Shown: positions 1 through 5,260, numbered from the stretch's first letter. The stretch is 5,712 bases of DNA from Streptomyces sp. NRRL F-2664 (GCF_000719345.1 NZ_JOFX01000106.1:1-5712); one strand, 5' to 3'. The notes: a model not told the origin generated them from the letters alone. Made by a program: numbers and translations.

Positions 1-99
1 AACGACAACCCCCGGCCCTTCGTCTGGACGAAGACAGCCGACGAGATCCTCGACAAAGTCGCCGCATACTGCCGACGAATCTCCGACTCAGGACACTAG
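1..99 (+). CDS. IS630-family transposase, C-terminal end (partial)
   Basis: The frame is open from base 1 to a TAG at 97-99 and encodes 32 residues. It starts NDNPRPFVWTKTADEIL and ends CRRISDSGH. This matches my recall of the extreme C-terminus of IS630-family DDE transposases in Streptomyces, where the conserved N-x-x-P-F-x-W-T/x-K segment lies near the end of the catalytic domain. The bulk of the protein, including the catalytic acidic residues, lies left of the window, so I cannot say whether the element is intact. No obvious terminal inverted repeat or TA duplication could be fixed just after the stop. The family call is by recognition of a short tail and is fairly but not fully secure. 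Confidence 0.8.
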   Translation, partial: NDNPRPFVWTKTADEILDKVAAYCRRISDSGH

Positions 100-314
100 C
101 CCACAGCCCATGGGCGAAGACGATGCTCGGCTTGCTCCGCCGGCTCGGCATCATCGGCGTGCTCCTCCACTCGATCGCACGGACCGCACCGGCCCACAGG
201 CGGCACTCGGTACTCGGCACTCGGCACTCGGCACTCAGGGTCCACACCAGGGCCCGGCGGGCCGCATCCCGTACGGCCCCGCCAGCAGGCCGTCGGCAGA
301 CCGCGGCCTGCCCG
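100..314. other. Spacer between the IS630 transposase end and the LysR gene
   Basis: About 215 bases separate the transposase stop from the convergent LysR stop. The interval probably contains the right end of the IS630 element, but its boundary cannot be set from one end. It holds a five-copy 7-bp tandem repeat (annotated separately). Open frames crossing it run on into the LysR gene in antisense and have arginine-rich composition without recognisable motifs, so they are not called as genes. No convincing terminator was seen. Confidence 0.5.
202..236. repeat. 7-bp tandem repeat, five copies of GGCACTC
   Basis: Five head-to-tail heptamers are present at 202-208, 209-215, 216-222, 223-229 and 230-236. 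Four are GGCACTC and the second is GGTACTC. The array is non-coding, lying between the transposase end and the LysR 3' end. A seven-base period does not preserve reading frame, which fits a spacer. Copy number may vary between strains through slippage. Confidence 0.9.
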
Positions 315-1244
315 TCAGCCACCGGTACCTTCCTGCTCCGCGGCGCGGGGGGCCTGCAGCCGGGACGTGAGCTCCTCGACGAACGCCTCCAGATGGGGCG
401 GGCGGGGGCCGGTCCGGGTGGCGCAGAACCAGGTGCGGGTCAGCGGCCGTGCGCCGATACGGACGAGCGCAAGGCCGTGCGACGTCACGTACGGGGCGGC
501 CACCCAGTTGGGCAGCACCGTCACGCCCTGGCCGCCCGCCACCATCTCGACCACCAGGTCGGTCACCACCGGCATGGTGGTGATCCGGGCCGGCCGGGCA
601 CCGGCGGGGATCGGCAGTGGCATCGAGGGGATGCGCTTCTGGTCGTAGAAGTCGTAGAGGACGAGGTCGGCGCCGTCGAAGTCGCGGGCGGTCAGGTGCG
701 CGCGCGAGGCCCACGGGTGTCCGGCGGGCACCACGGCCACCATCTCGTCCTCGAACAGCCTGGTCAGCGACACCCGGTCCATCTGCAGGTCCGGCTTGGT
801 GACCAGGGCGACGTCGACCAGGTCGGCGAGCAGCGCCGGGACGGGCGCGTCGTCGGGGACGGCCTCAATGCGTACGTCGATGTCCGGCTCGCGCTCGCGG
901 AAAGCGCGGAGCACCGGCGGCAGCCAGGGGAAGGTCGTGCTGCACTGCGCGGTGAAGCGGACCCGCCGGTCGCGCCCGTCGCGCAGCTCCCGCAGGTCCC
1001 GGGAGGCCGACGCCAGTTCGCCGAGGACGTGGCGGGCCGCGACCAGCAGCCGTCGGCCCGCGGCGGTGGGGACCAGGCGGCGGCCCTTGCGGTCGAAGAG
1101 GGGCATGCCCAGGCGGGCCTCCAGCCGGGTGAGCCGCTGGCTGAGCGCCGGCTGGCTCACGTAAAGGCGCTCGGCGGCCGCGGTCAGCGAGCCGGCTTCG
1201 GCGGTGGCGTCCAAGAGCTCCAGGTCACGCAGATCCACATCCAT
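315..1244 (-). CDS. LysR-family transcriptional regulator (MetR-like subgroup)
   Basis: This 309-residue protein has the normal length for a LysR-type regulator. The N-terminal winged helix-turn-helix spans about residues 5-62, with the classic run GSLTAAAERLYVSQPALSQR (19-38) followed by LTRLEARLGMPLFDR. A linker helix follows (about 63-92), then a periplasmic-binding-protein-like effector domain (about 95-295). In that domain PWLPPVLRAF (106-115) and MVAGGQGVTVLPNW (234-247) resemble the MetR branch. MetR itself senses homocysteine, but that ligand should not be assumed here. The gene is divergent from the SDR-tautomerase pair, so it most likely controls them and itself. The chosen ATG begins MDVDLRDLELL, the usual LysR N-terminus. 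No Shine-Dalgarno sequence precedes it, and a -10-like CATAAT sits only 8 bases upstream, which suggests a leaderless mRNA. Confidence 0.95.
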   Translation of the reverse strand: MDVDLRDLELLDATAEAGSLTAAAERLYVSQPALSQRLTRLEARLGMPLFDRKGRRLVPTAAGRRLLVAARHVLGELASASRDLRELRDGRDRRVRFTAQCSTTFPWLPPVLRAFREREPDIDVRIEAVPDDAPVPALLADLVDVALVTKPDLQMDRVSLTRLFEDEMVAVVPAGHPWASRAHLTARDFDGADLVLYDFYDQKRIPSMPLPIPAGARPARITTMPVVTDLVVEMVAGGQGVTVLPNWVAAPYVTSHGLALVRIGARPLTRTWFCATRTGPRPPHLEAFVEELTSRLQAPRAAEQEGTGG

Positions 1245-1258
1245 AACGCTGGATTATG
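1242..1258. promoter_or_regulatory. Candidate LysR-type operator, CATAA-N7-TTATG
   Basis: A perfect interrupted dyad with 5-bp arms (CATAA 1242-1246 and TTATG 1254-1258) and a 7-base centre is present. It contains the T-N11-A pattern (T1244, A1256) expected of LysR-type binding sites. It covers the regulator's start codon and its candidate -10, as expected for autorepression. Another TTATG half-site lies at 1284-1288, 30 bp away and roughly three helical turns on the SDR side. The dyad is seen directly; binding is inferred. Confidence 0.55.
1253..1258 (-). promoter_or_regulatory. Candidate -10 box of the LysR gene (CATAAT)
   Basis: On the minus strand CATAAT is separated from the regulator's ATG by only 8 bases. 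Transcription would therefore start at or next to the start codon and give a leaderless message, which is common in Streptomyces. No good -35 hexamer is visible 16-19 bases upstream, so the promoter may need other input or may be wrong. Confidence 0.35.
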
Positions 1259-1338
1259 ACATGCTCCAATTTCCGTCGTGGTGTTATGGGTTGAGAGTTC
1301 GTAGGTTTCCGGTGTCAGCAGGACGAACCAACCGCCAC

Positions 1339-1344
1339 GAAAGG
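1339..1344 (+). promoter_or_regulatory. Ribosome binding site of the SDR gene
   Basis: GAAAGG lies 10 bases before the ATG at 1355. It is a usable Shine-Dalgarno sequence and supports this start over any downstream codon, since the Rossmann beta-1 strand begins only about seven residues into the protein. Confidence 0.6.
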
Positions 1345-1354
1345 CACACGCATT

Positions 1355-2098
1355 ATGACCGACACCGGCACCATCACCGCTCTCGTCACCGGCTCCTCCA
1401 GCGGCATCGGCCTCGACATCGCCCGCGCCTTCCTCGCGAGCGGCGCCAACGTGGTCCTGGGCGGCCGGGACGCCGACCGCCTCACCAGGGCCGCGGCCGG
1501 CCTCGGTCACCCGGAGCGGACCGCCTGGGTCGCCGGCACCATCGCCGATCCGGCGACCGGCGAGGCCCTCGTCCGCACCGCGATCGACCGCTTCGGGGGT
1601 ATCGACGTCCTGGTCAACAACGCGGGAACCTTCGCCCCCAAGCCCTTCACCGAGGTCACCGAGGACGAGCTCGACGGCTTCCTGACCGGCAACCTCAAGG
1701 GCACCTACCTGACCACCCAGGCGGTGGTACGGGCGCTGCGTGCACAGGGCCGGGGTGGCAGCATCGTCAACATCGGCACGGTTCTGGTGGACCACGGGCT
1801 GGCGGGCTTCCCGTCCTCCGCTCCCGTGGTCAGCAAGGGTGGCGTGCACGCGCTGACGACCAGTCTGGCCGCGGAGCTCGCCGCCGACGGCATCCGCGTC
1901 AACCTCGTGTCGCCGGGCATCATCCGCACGCCGCTGCACGCGGGCTCCGACGTCGACGCCTTCGGCGGGCTCGCCCTGCTGAACCGGGTCGGCGAGGTCT
2001 CCGAGATCTCCGAGGCGGTGCTCTACCTCGCGGGCGCCACGTTCGTCACGGGCCATGCCCTGCGCGTGGACGGCGGCCACGTCACCGGCCGCGCCTGA
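1355..2098 (+). CDS. Classical-type SDR oxidoreductase lacking the catalytic Tyr
   Basis: This 247-residue protein has the usual length for a classical short-chain dehydrogenase/reductase. Clear fold motifs are the cofactor glycine motif TGSSSGIG (12-19), GGRD after beta-2 (Arg38, suggesting an NADP(H) preference), VNNAG (87-91), Asn113 of the catalytic tetrad, SPGIIRTPL (186-194) and a C-terminal GHALRVDGG. The active site is abnormal. Aligning the YxxxK segment gives PVVSK (157-161), so Lys161 is kept but the Tyr is Pro157. The Ser position is Thr142 (NIGT). The usual adenine-contacting Asp after beta-3 appears as Thr62. The flanking frame is clean, so this is not a frameshift artefact. It may be a non-dehydrogenase member, a cofactor-binding regulator, or a variant mechanism. 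It is the first gene of a probable operon with the tautomerase 44 bases downstream and is likely controlled by the divergent LysR protein. Confidence 0.93.
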   Translation: MTDTGTITALVTGSSSGIGLDIARAFLASGANVVLGGRDADRLTRAAAGLGHPERTAWVAGTIADPATGEALVRTAIDRFGGIDVLVNNAGTFAPKPFTEVTEDELDGFLTGNLKGTYLTTQAVVRALRAQGRGGSIVNIGTVLVDHGLAGFPSSAPVVSKGGVHALTTSLAAELAADGIRVNLVSPGIIRTPLHAGSDVDAFGGLALLNRVGEVSEISEAVLYLAGATFVTGHALRVDGGHVTGRA

Positions 2099-2124
2099 GC
2101 CCCACCCCTCCCCGCCGCTCCATC

Positions 2125-2130
2125 GGAAGG
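2125..2130 (+). promoter_or_regulatory. Probable ribosome binding site of the tautomerase gene
   Basis: GGAAGG sits 12 bases before the ATG at 2143, slightly far but the only purine-rich candidate in the 44-base gap after the SDR stop. It fixes the start that gives the mandatory Met-Pro N-terminus. Confidence 0.5.
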
Positions 2131-2142
2131 ACATCCACCACC

Positions 2143-2355
2143 ATGCCGTACGTCAACGTCAAGATCACCCGTGAAGGCGCCACCGCCGCCCAGAAGGCCG
2201 AGATCATCGCCGGCGTGACCGACCTGCTGGTCAAGGTCCTCGACAAGGACCCGGCCACCACCTTCGTCCTCATCGACGAGGTCGACCTGGAGGACTGGGG
2301 CGTCGGCGGCGTCCCGACGGAGGAGTACCGCCGGCGCAACCGCACGCGCGGCTAG
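2143..2355 (+). CDS. Tautomerase-superfamily protein (4-oxalocrotonate tautomerase-like)
   Basis: This 70-residue protein has the size of a single beta-alpha-beta tautomerase subunit, which forms hexamers. It begins MPYVNVKI, so removal of Met exposes the N-terminal proline that is the catalytic base in this superfamily. The following TAAQKAEIIAGVTDLLVKVL helix, the strand TTFVLIDEV and the WGVGG loop (52-56) match the 4-oxalocrotonate tautomerase-like pattern. By hand alignment, the two arginines of classical 4-oxalocrotonate tautomerase (Arg11 and Arg39, mature numbering) are Ala and Phe here, and the active-site Phe50 is Trp. The substrate is therefore probably not 4-oxalocrotonate. The gene follows the SDR by 44 bases in the same direction and is likely co-transcribed. 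Its TAG stop shares its final G with the first base of the downstream inverted-repeat element. Confidence 0.92.
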   Translation: MPYVNVKITREGATAAQKAEIIAGVTDLLVKVLDKDPATTFVLIDEVDLEDWGVGGVPTEEYRRRNRTRG

Positions 2356-2516
2356 GCCGTGTCTTTCGGATCTTGCCGGGCCCGCGCTGCCCGCCACCGC
2401 ACCTCGCCACGTTGTCGGGGCTCCCAAGTCGTCCCGTACAAGCGGAGCCCCTCCGCCTTGCGATGCACGGCACCGGACAACGCGGGCTCGGCCGACAAGA
2501 TCCGAAAGGCACGCCC
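2355..2516. mobile_element. MITE-like palindromic element with IS-type terminal inverted repeats
   Basis: The first 25 bases (2355-2379) and the reverse complement of the last 25 (2492-2516) agree at 22 positions and share the core CTTTCGGATCTTG. Pairing continues inward with small offsets (GCCCGCG in both arms). The centre has a second perfect dyad, GGGGCTCC (2417-2424) and GGAGCCCC (2444-2451), symmetric about the element's midpoint. At 162 bp it has no room for a transposase, so it fits a non-autonomous MITE. From memory, ends of this type occur with IS5-group elements in Streptomyces; that assignment is inference. No target duplication is evident: TA precedes the left end but TG follows the right end. 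Confidence 0.75.
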
Positions 2517-2541
2517 TGGACGAGTAAGTCCGAAGTCCTCG

Positions 2542-2740
2542 TCAGTGGTCGTAGGCGATCAATGACCTGGCAGCAGTATTCCGTTGGCCCGGTTGTGCCA
2601 GATGGCTGGGGTGAGGGTGAGGATGCGCTGTCCGACGCGGCCAGGATTCCGGCTGGGGTCCTGGCGCCGCGGCATTCGAGGTCGAGCTGGCCCTTGAGGG
2701 TGTCGTTGACCGACTGGCGATCGGGCTCGAAGCCCTTCGG
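2542..2740 (-). pseudogene. IS982-family transposase, frameshifted C-terminal remnant
   Basis: Three minus-strand frames each carry one consecutive piece of an IS982-type C-terminus. The first (about 2640-2740) reads SVNDTLKGQLDLE then GARTPAGILA. The second (2559-2636) reads RVGQRILTLTPAIWHNRANG and ends in a stop at 2559-2561. The third (2542-2568) reads RSLIAYDH and ends at the stop at 2542-2544. The family tail as I recall it runs through all three pieces in this order. The first break fits loss of a single base near 2637-2640 and the second lies near 2568-2580. A further short loss seems to precede SVNDT. The N-terminal and central catalytic parts are absent. The copy cannot make a functional transposase. 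Confidence 0.78.
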
Positions 2741-2996
2741 GCCGCGGACTGGCAAGGCAAGGAGGCCGCGCCCGAGACGCCCGTCATCTTCACCCCCCGC
2801 GCCGGGCAGGTCGAACGCGACTACAGCGGGGAGAGGCGAACCGGACCGCGTACATGGCCGCAGTGGCGTGTGGGAACTGGCGTTAGGCGGCGCTGGAACT
2901 CGGCGAGTTCGCCCCACCGCGCCCCCTTGCGGCTCGTCAGCGACACACAGCCGCCCTCGTAGCGTACCGCTCCGGATCAAGATCAACGGCTCGGCG

Positions 2997-3200
2997 TCAA
3001 TGGCTGTACCGCTGGTCCCCAAGGCCGAAGACGGTGAACCGGGGCGCGGTCGTCGACACGTACAGCCCGAAGGACTCGCCGGGGAGCACGCTGACCCTGT
3101 CGGCGAACCCTTCGACGGCCCGCGTCGGTCCCGGCGTGGTCACGGGCCAGCCCGGAAGGGCGTTTTCGGCCCGCACGTCGAGGCCCTGGCCGTCGCGATC
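2997..3200 (-). pseudogene. Fragment resembling N,N-dimethylformamidase beta-subunit-like domain protein
   Basis: A minus-strand frame reads AENALPGWPV, then FADRVSVLPGESFGLYVSTT and APRFTV, and diverges to a stop at 2997-2999. The run xADRVSVLPGExxxLxVSTTAxxFxV is typical of the N-terminal part of large actinomycete proteins annotated with an N,N-dimethylformamidase beta-subunit-like C-terminal domain. There it is normally followed by an RMGWYGG-type motif, which is missing here. The fragment is about 65 residues of a protein of several hundred, has no credible start codon with a ribosome binding site, and breaks off exactly where the conserved continuation should come. I read it as a truncated relic. 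The family name is recalled from motif, not searched. Confidence 0.55.
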
Positions 3201-3270
3201 GCATGGAACCGCCGGCTGCCCGCGCCGCGCCCGGCTCTGTGCTCCTGATCCCTCCGGGCACGCTACGCCA

Positions 3271-3355
3271 CCCCCCGCACCCGACCTCCACCGCCCACTG
3301 GGTCGGGCCGGCTGCCCGCGTTCGTGGGGTGGGGCGGCGGAGGCGGGTGTGGGGG
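3271..3355 (-). terminator. Long imperfect hairpin downstream of the S15-like hydrolase gene
   Basis: A C-rich arm (3271-3298) pairs with a G-rich arm (3326-3355). Shared blocks in reverse complement are CCCCC, CACCCG, CCTCC and CCGCCC, separated by single mismatches or bulges. The loop is about 27 bases. It begins about 18 bases past the minus-strand stop of the hydrolase gene, where a transcription terminator is expected. There is no T-tract, as is common for high-GC actinomycete terminators, so function is inferred from position and stem strength. Confidence 0.45.
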
Positions 3356-3372
3356 AGCGGTGCTGCGTCGGT

Positions 3373-5196
3373 CTAGCCGAGGGGCAGGACCAGGTGGGCG
3401 GCGGAGTCGTCGGTGGAGGTGATCGTGAGGGTGCTGTCGGGGGCGTTCTCGTCCGAGTAGAGCTGGTCCTTGCCGTTCACGACGAGCATGAGCCGGTGGT
3501 CGGGGGCCAGGTCGTAGCCGGCGGCCTGGAGCTGCCAGGTGGTGACGCGGTTCTCGGTGGAGGTCAGGTCCCGCAGGGTGACCGGTTCGTGCGTGATGAT
3601 GCGGGCCGTGTCGTCGGGGCCGACGTCGAACAGGTAGGCGACCAGGGTGGCGTTCTCGCCGGAACTGCGCACGGTCAGGGTGAGCTCGGGAATGCCGCGG
3701 ATCCGGCGGGCCGCCTGGAGCGGTGCGCTGGTCCACACGGCGAGGTGCCGGCGGTCGAAGGCGTCGGTGGCGTACTGCTTGGGGGTGCCGTTCCACTCGG
3801 CCTGGCCGGTCGTGATGATGGCGTCGACCGCGGTGGCGGCCGTGAGTTCGCCGGGGGTGAATTCGAGCTTCCACCCCGTTTCGGGTGCCGTGCCCAGCCC
3901 GCCGTCCTGCCGGCCCGCTCCGGTGGCCGTGAGGTACCAGCGCTCCGTGGAGGTGGTGACGTCCGTCCAGGACGGCCGTGCCTCGCGGACCGCCGGTTCG
4001 ACGATGGCGTTCTGCCCGCTCTCCGGATCGGTCGTGGTCCGGTACGTGAACATGATCTGGCTGCTGACCGCCGGCCAGTCGGCGACGCCGTTGTCGGCCC
4101 CTTGCACATGGTGGTCGAGCCAGGCGAACGCCTCCTCGACGGGCGGGTTCGGTCCGCTGAACGGGATGGTGAGGCCGGCGCCCTCGGGTGCGGCATGGTC
4201 GCCGATCCAGAGGTTCAGCCGCTTGGGCACGGTCAGCCGCCCGAAGTTCGCGATGGCCTGGTTGGCCGGGAACAGGGTCTCGTGCCAGGTGTTGGAGAGG
4301 AAGGTGGGAATGCCGCGGGCGTTGGTCTCGGCGACGTACGTCGACGGGGAGCGCTCCTTGCCCCACGCCACGACGCCGTCCATGTTCCGGCCGTGGCGGA
4401 AGTCGTCCAGGATCTTCCGGGTGGCCGCGTCGAACTTCAGCTCTTCCGGGCCGCCCGTGAAGTCGATCAGGGACTGCACCGCCTTCAGGTGCCGTGTGTC
4501 GTTGCAGTAGAGGCTGTCGGCCAGGTCGCCCCACGTGCTCAGCGCGACGACCGCGTCCACCCGTCCCGCCGGGTCCTTCGCCGCGACCAGCTGGCTGATG
4601 CCGGAGCCGTAGGACTCGCCGAGGAAGGCGATCCTGCTCGGGTTGAGATGCTCCTGCGCGTAGTCGATGACGGTGGAGCCGTCGGTCCGGTCCGCGGGGC
4701 CGGCAACGTCGATCGTGCCGCCGGAGGTCCAGGGCGCGTCGGCGTGGCCGCCGCCCGGCAGGGGCCGGACGAGACCGATGCCGCGCGGGGTGTAGGCCAG
4801 TACGTGGTACCCGCGCAGCGCCAGTCGGAGGTAGGCGTACTCGAAGAGGATCCAGCCGAAGGGCGTCCAGCCCGCGGGCACGATCACCACGGGTCGGGGC
4901 TCGGAGGTGTTGAGCTTGATCGTGTGCGCGGAGAGCTCGACCCCGTCGGCTGCGGTGATGCGGGGGAAGCCGAAGGTGGCCCTCTGCCGGACCTGTTCCG
5001 TCAGCTGCTGGAGTTCCGGGGTGAGCAGCGTCGTTCCGGCGGCCGTGCCGTTCAGCGTGGCGACCAGGGCTTCGGCGATGTTGACGGCAGCCGGGTCGAT
5101 GGCCGTCGGCGAGCTGTGGAGGCCGTGGTCGGCGATCCGGCTCACCTGGTCCGGGGTGACGGGATGGATGGGGGTGGCGTCCTGGGAGTGGCTCAC
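3373..5196 (-). CDS. CocE/NonD-type alpha/beta hydrolase (peptidase S15-like)
   Basis: The product is 607 residues from the GTG at 5196. An alpha/beta-hydrolase core comes first: strand VVIVPAGW (about 103), YHVLAYTPRGIG (about 130-141), and nucleophile elbow GESYGSG with Ser195. By position the His is in IGDHA (His334). The acid would be Glu306 in NTWHETLFP, where relatives usually have Asp. The C-terminal part (about 350-607) is a PepX_C-like beta-sandwich with ELTLTVRSSGENATLVAYLF and ending HLVLPLG. CocE, glutaryl-acylase and X-Pro dipeptidyl-peptidases share this architecture, so the enzyme probably cleaves an ester or amide, substrate unknown. No signal peptide or membrane segment is visible, so it is likely cytoplasmic. 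The GTG has AGAGGA 8 bases upstream. The in-frame ATGs at 5214 and 5280 lack a good ribosome binding site and add a low-complexity Pro/Gly/Arg leader. It is transcribed alone. Confidence 0.93.
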   Translation of the reverse strand: MSHSQDATPIHPVTPDQVSRIADHGLHSSPTAIDPAAVNIAEALVATLNGTAAGTTLLTPELQQLTEQVRQRATFGFPRITAADGVELSAHTIKLNTSEPRPVVIVPAGWTPFGWILFEYAYLRLALRGYHVLAYTPRGIGLVRPLPGGGHADAPWTSGGTIDVAGPADRTDGSTVIDYAQEHLNPSRIAFLGESYGSGISQLVAAKDPAGRVDAVVALSTWGDLADSLYCNDTRHLKAVQSLIDFTGGPEELKFDAATRKILDDFRHGRNMDGVVAWGKERSPSTYVAETNARGIPTFLSNTWHETLFPANQAIANFGRLTVPKRLNLWIGDHAAPEGAGLTIPFSGPNPPVEEAFAWLDHHVQGADNGVADWPAVSSQIMFTYRTTTDPESGQNAIVEPAVREARPSWTDVTTSTERWYLTATGAGRQDGGLGTAPETGWKLEFTPGELTAATAVDAIITTGQAEWNGTPKQYATDAFDRRHLAVWTSAPLQAARRIRGIPELTLTVRSSGENATLVAYLFDVGPDDTARIITHEPVTLRDLTSTENRVTTWQLQAAGYDLAPDHRLMLVVNGKDQLYSDENAPDSTLTITSTDDSAAHLVLPLG

Positions 5197-5203
5197 GAAG
5201 CCG

Positions 5204-5209
5204 TCCTCT
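5204..5209 (-). promoter_or_regulatory. Ribosome binding site selecting the GTG start of the hydrolase
   Basis: On the minus strand AGAGGA lies about 8 bases ahead of the GTG at 5196, the best Shine-Dalgarno match near any candidate start. The ATG at 5214 is preceded by the palindrome arm rather than a purine-rich motif. Confidence 0.6.
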
Positions 5210-5217
5210 CGCATGCG

Positions 5218-5238
5218 CCGACCGGCCGGGCCGGTCGG
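5218..5238. promoter_or_regulatory. Perfect palindrome upstream of the hydrolase start (candidate operator or leader hairpin)
   Basis: Two perfect 10-bp arms, CCGACCGGCC (5218-5227) and GGCCGGTCGG (5229-5238), flank a single G. The site sits 22 bases before the proposed GTG start and only 4 bases before the alternative ATG. The one-base centre is too short for a normal RNA loop without opening a few pairs, so a dimeric-repressor operator (for example TetR-type) fits at least as well as a leader hairpin. No such regulator gene is in the window. Confidence 0.5.
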
Positions 5239-5254
5239 TGGTGTGGGGGCACTC

Positions 5255-5260
5255 GTTGTA
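5255..5260 (-). promoter_or_regulatory. Tentative -10 box (TACAAC) for the hydrolase gene
   Basis: TACAAC on the minus strand would place the transcription start near 5248, just upstream of the 21-bp palindrome, with a leader of about 50 bases. No convincing -35 hexamer is present at the normal distance, so this is a weak call. Confidence 0.2.

Larger units (their letters stand above)
2517..3262. other. Gene-poor interval made of decayed mobile-element and gene fragments
   Basis: About 750 bases lie between the MITE-like element and the 3' hairpin of the hydrolase gene. Two recognisable minus-strand relics are annotated separately (IS982 transposase tail, dimethylformamidase-like domain). 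Between them, about 2884-2976 on the minus strand is a short stop-free stretch with strong third-position GC, reading around VSLTSRKGARWGELAEF. It looks like former coding sequence but I cannot name it. Long plus-strand frames here have no recognisable motif and are antisense to the relics. Confidence 0.6.

Noticed and set aside
123..1259. A 378-codon plus-strand frame across the LysR gene
   Set aside because: Antisense shadow. The LysR frame on the opposite strand has a full helix-turn-helix and effector domain.
1184..2134. A 316-codon minus-strand frame across the SDR gene
   Set aside because: Antisense to a clearly coding SDR, with Gly/Ala/Asp-rich filler composition.
2660..2840. Plus-strand frame reading around LEALRAADWQGKEAAPETP, which looks somewhat protein-like
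   Set aside because: Half of it is antisense to the recognisable IS982 piece, it has no start or ribosome binding site, and I recognise no family. It is left as a possible relic only.
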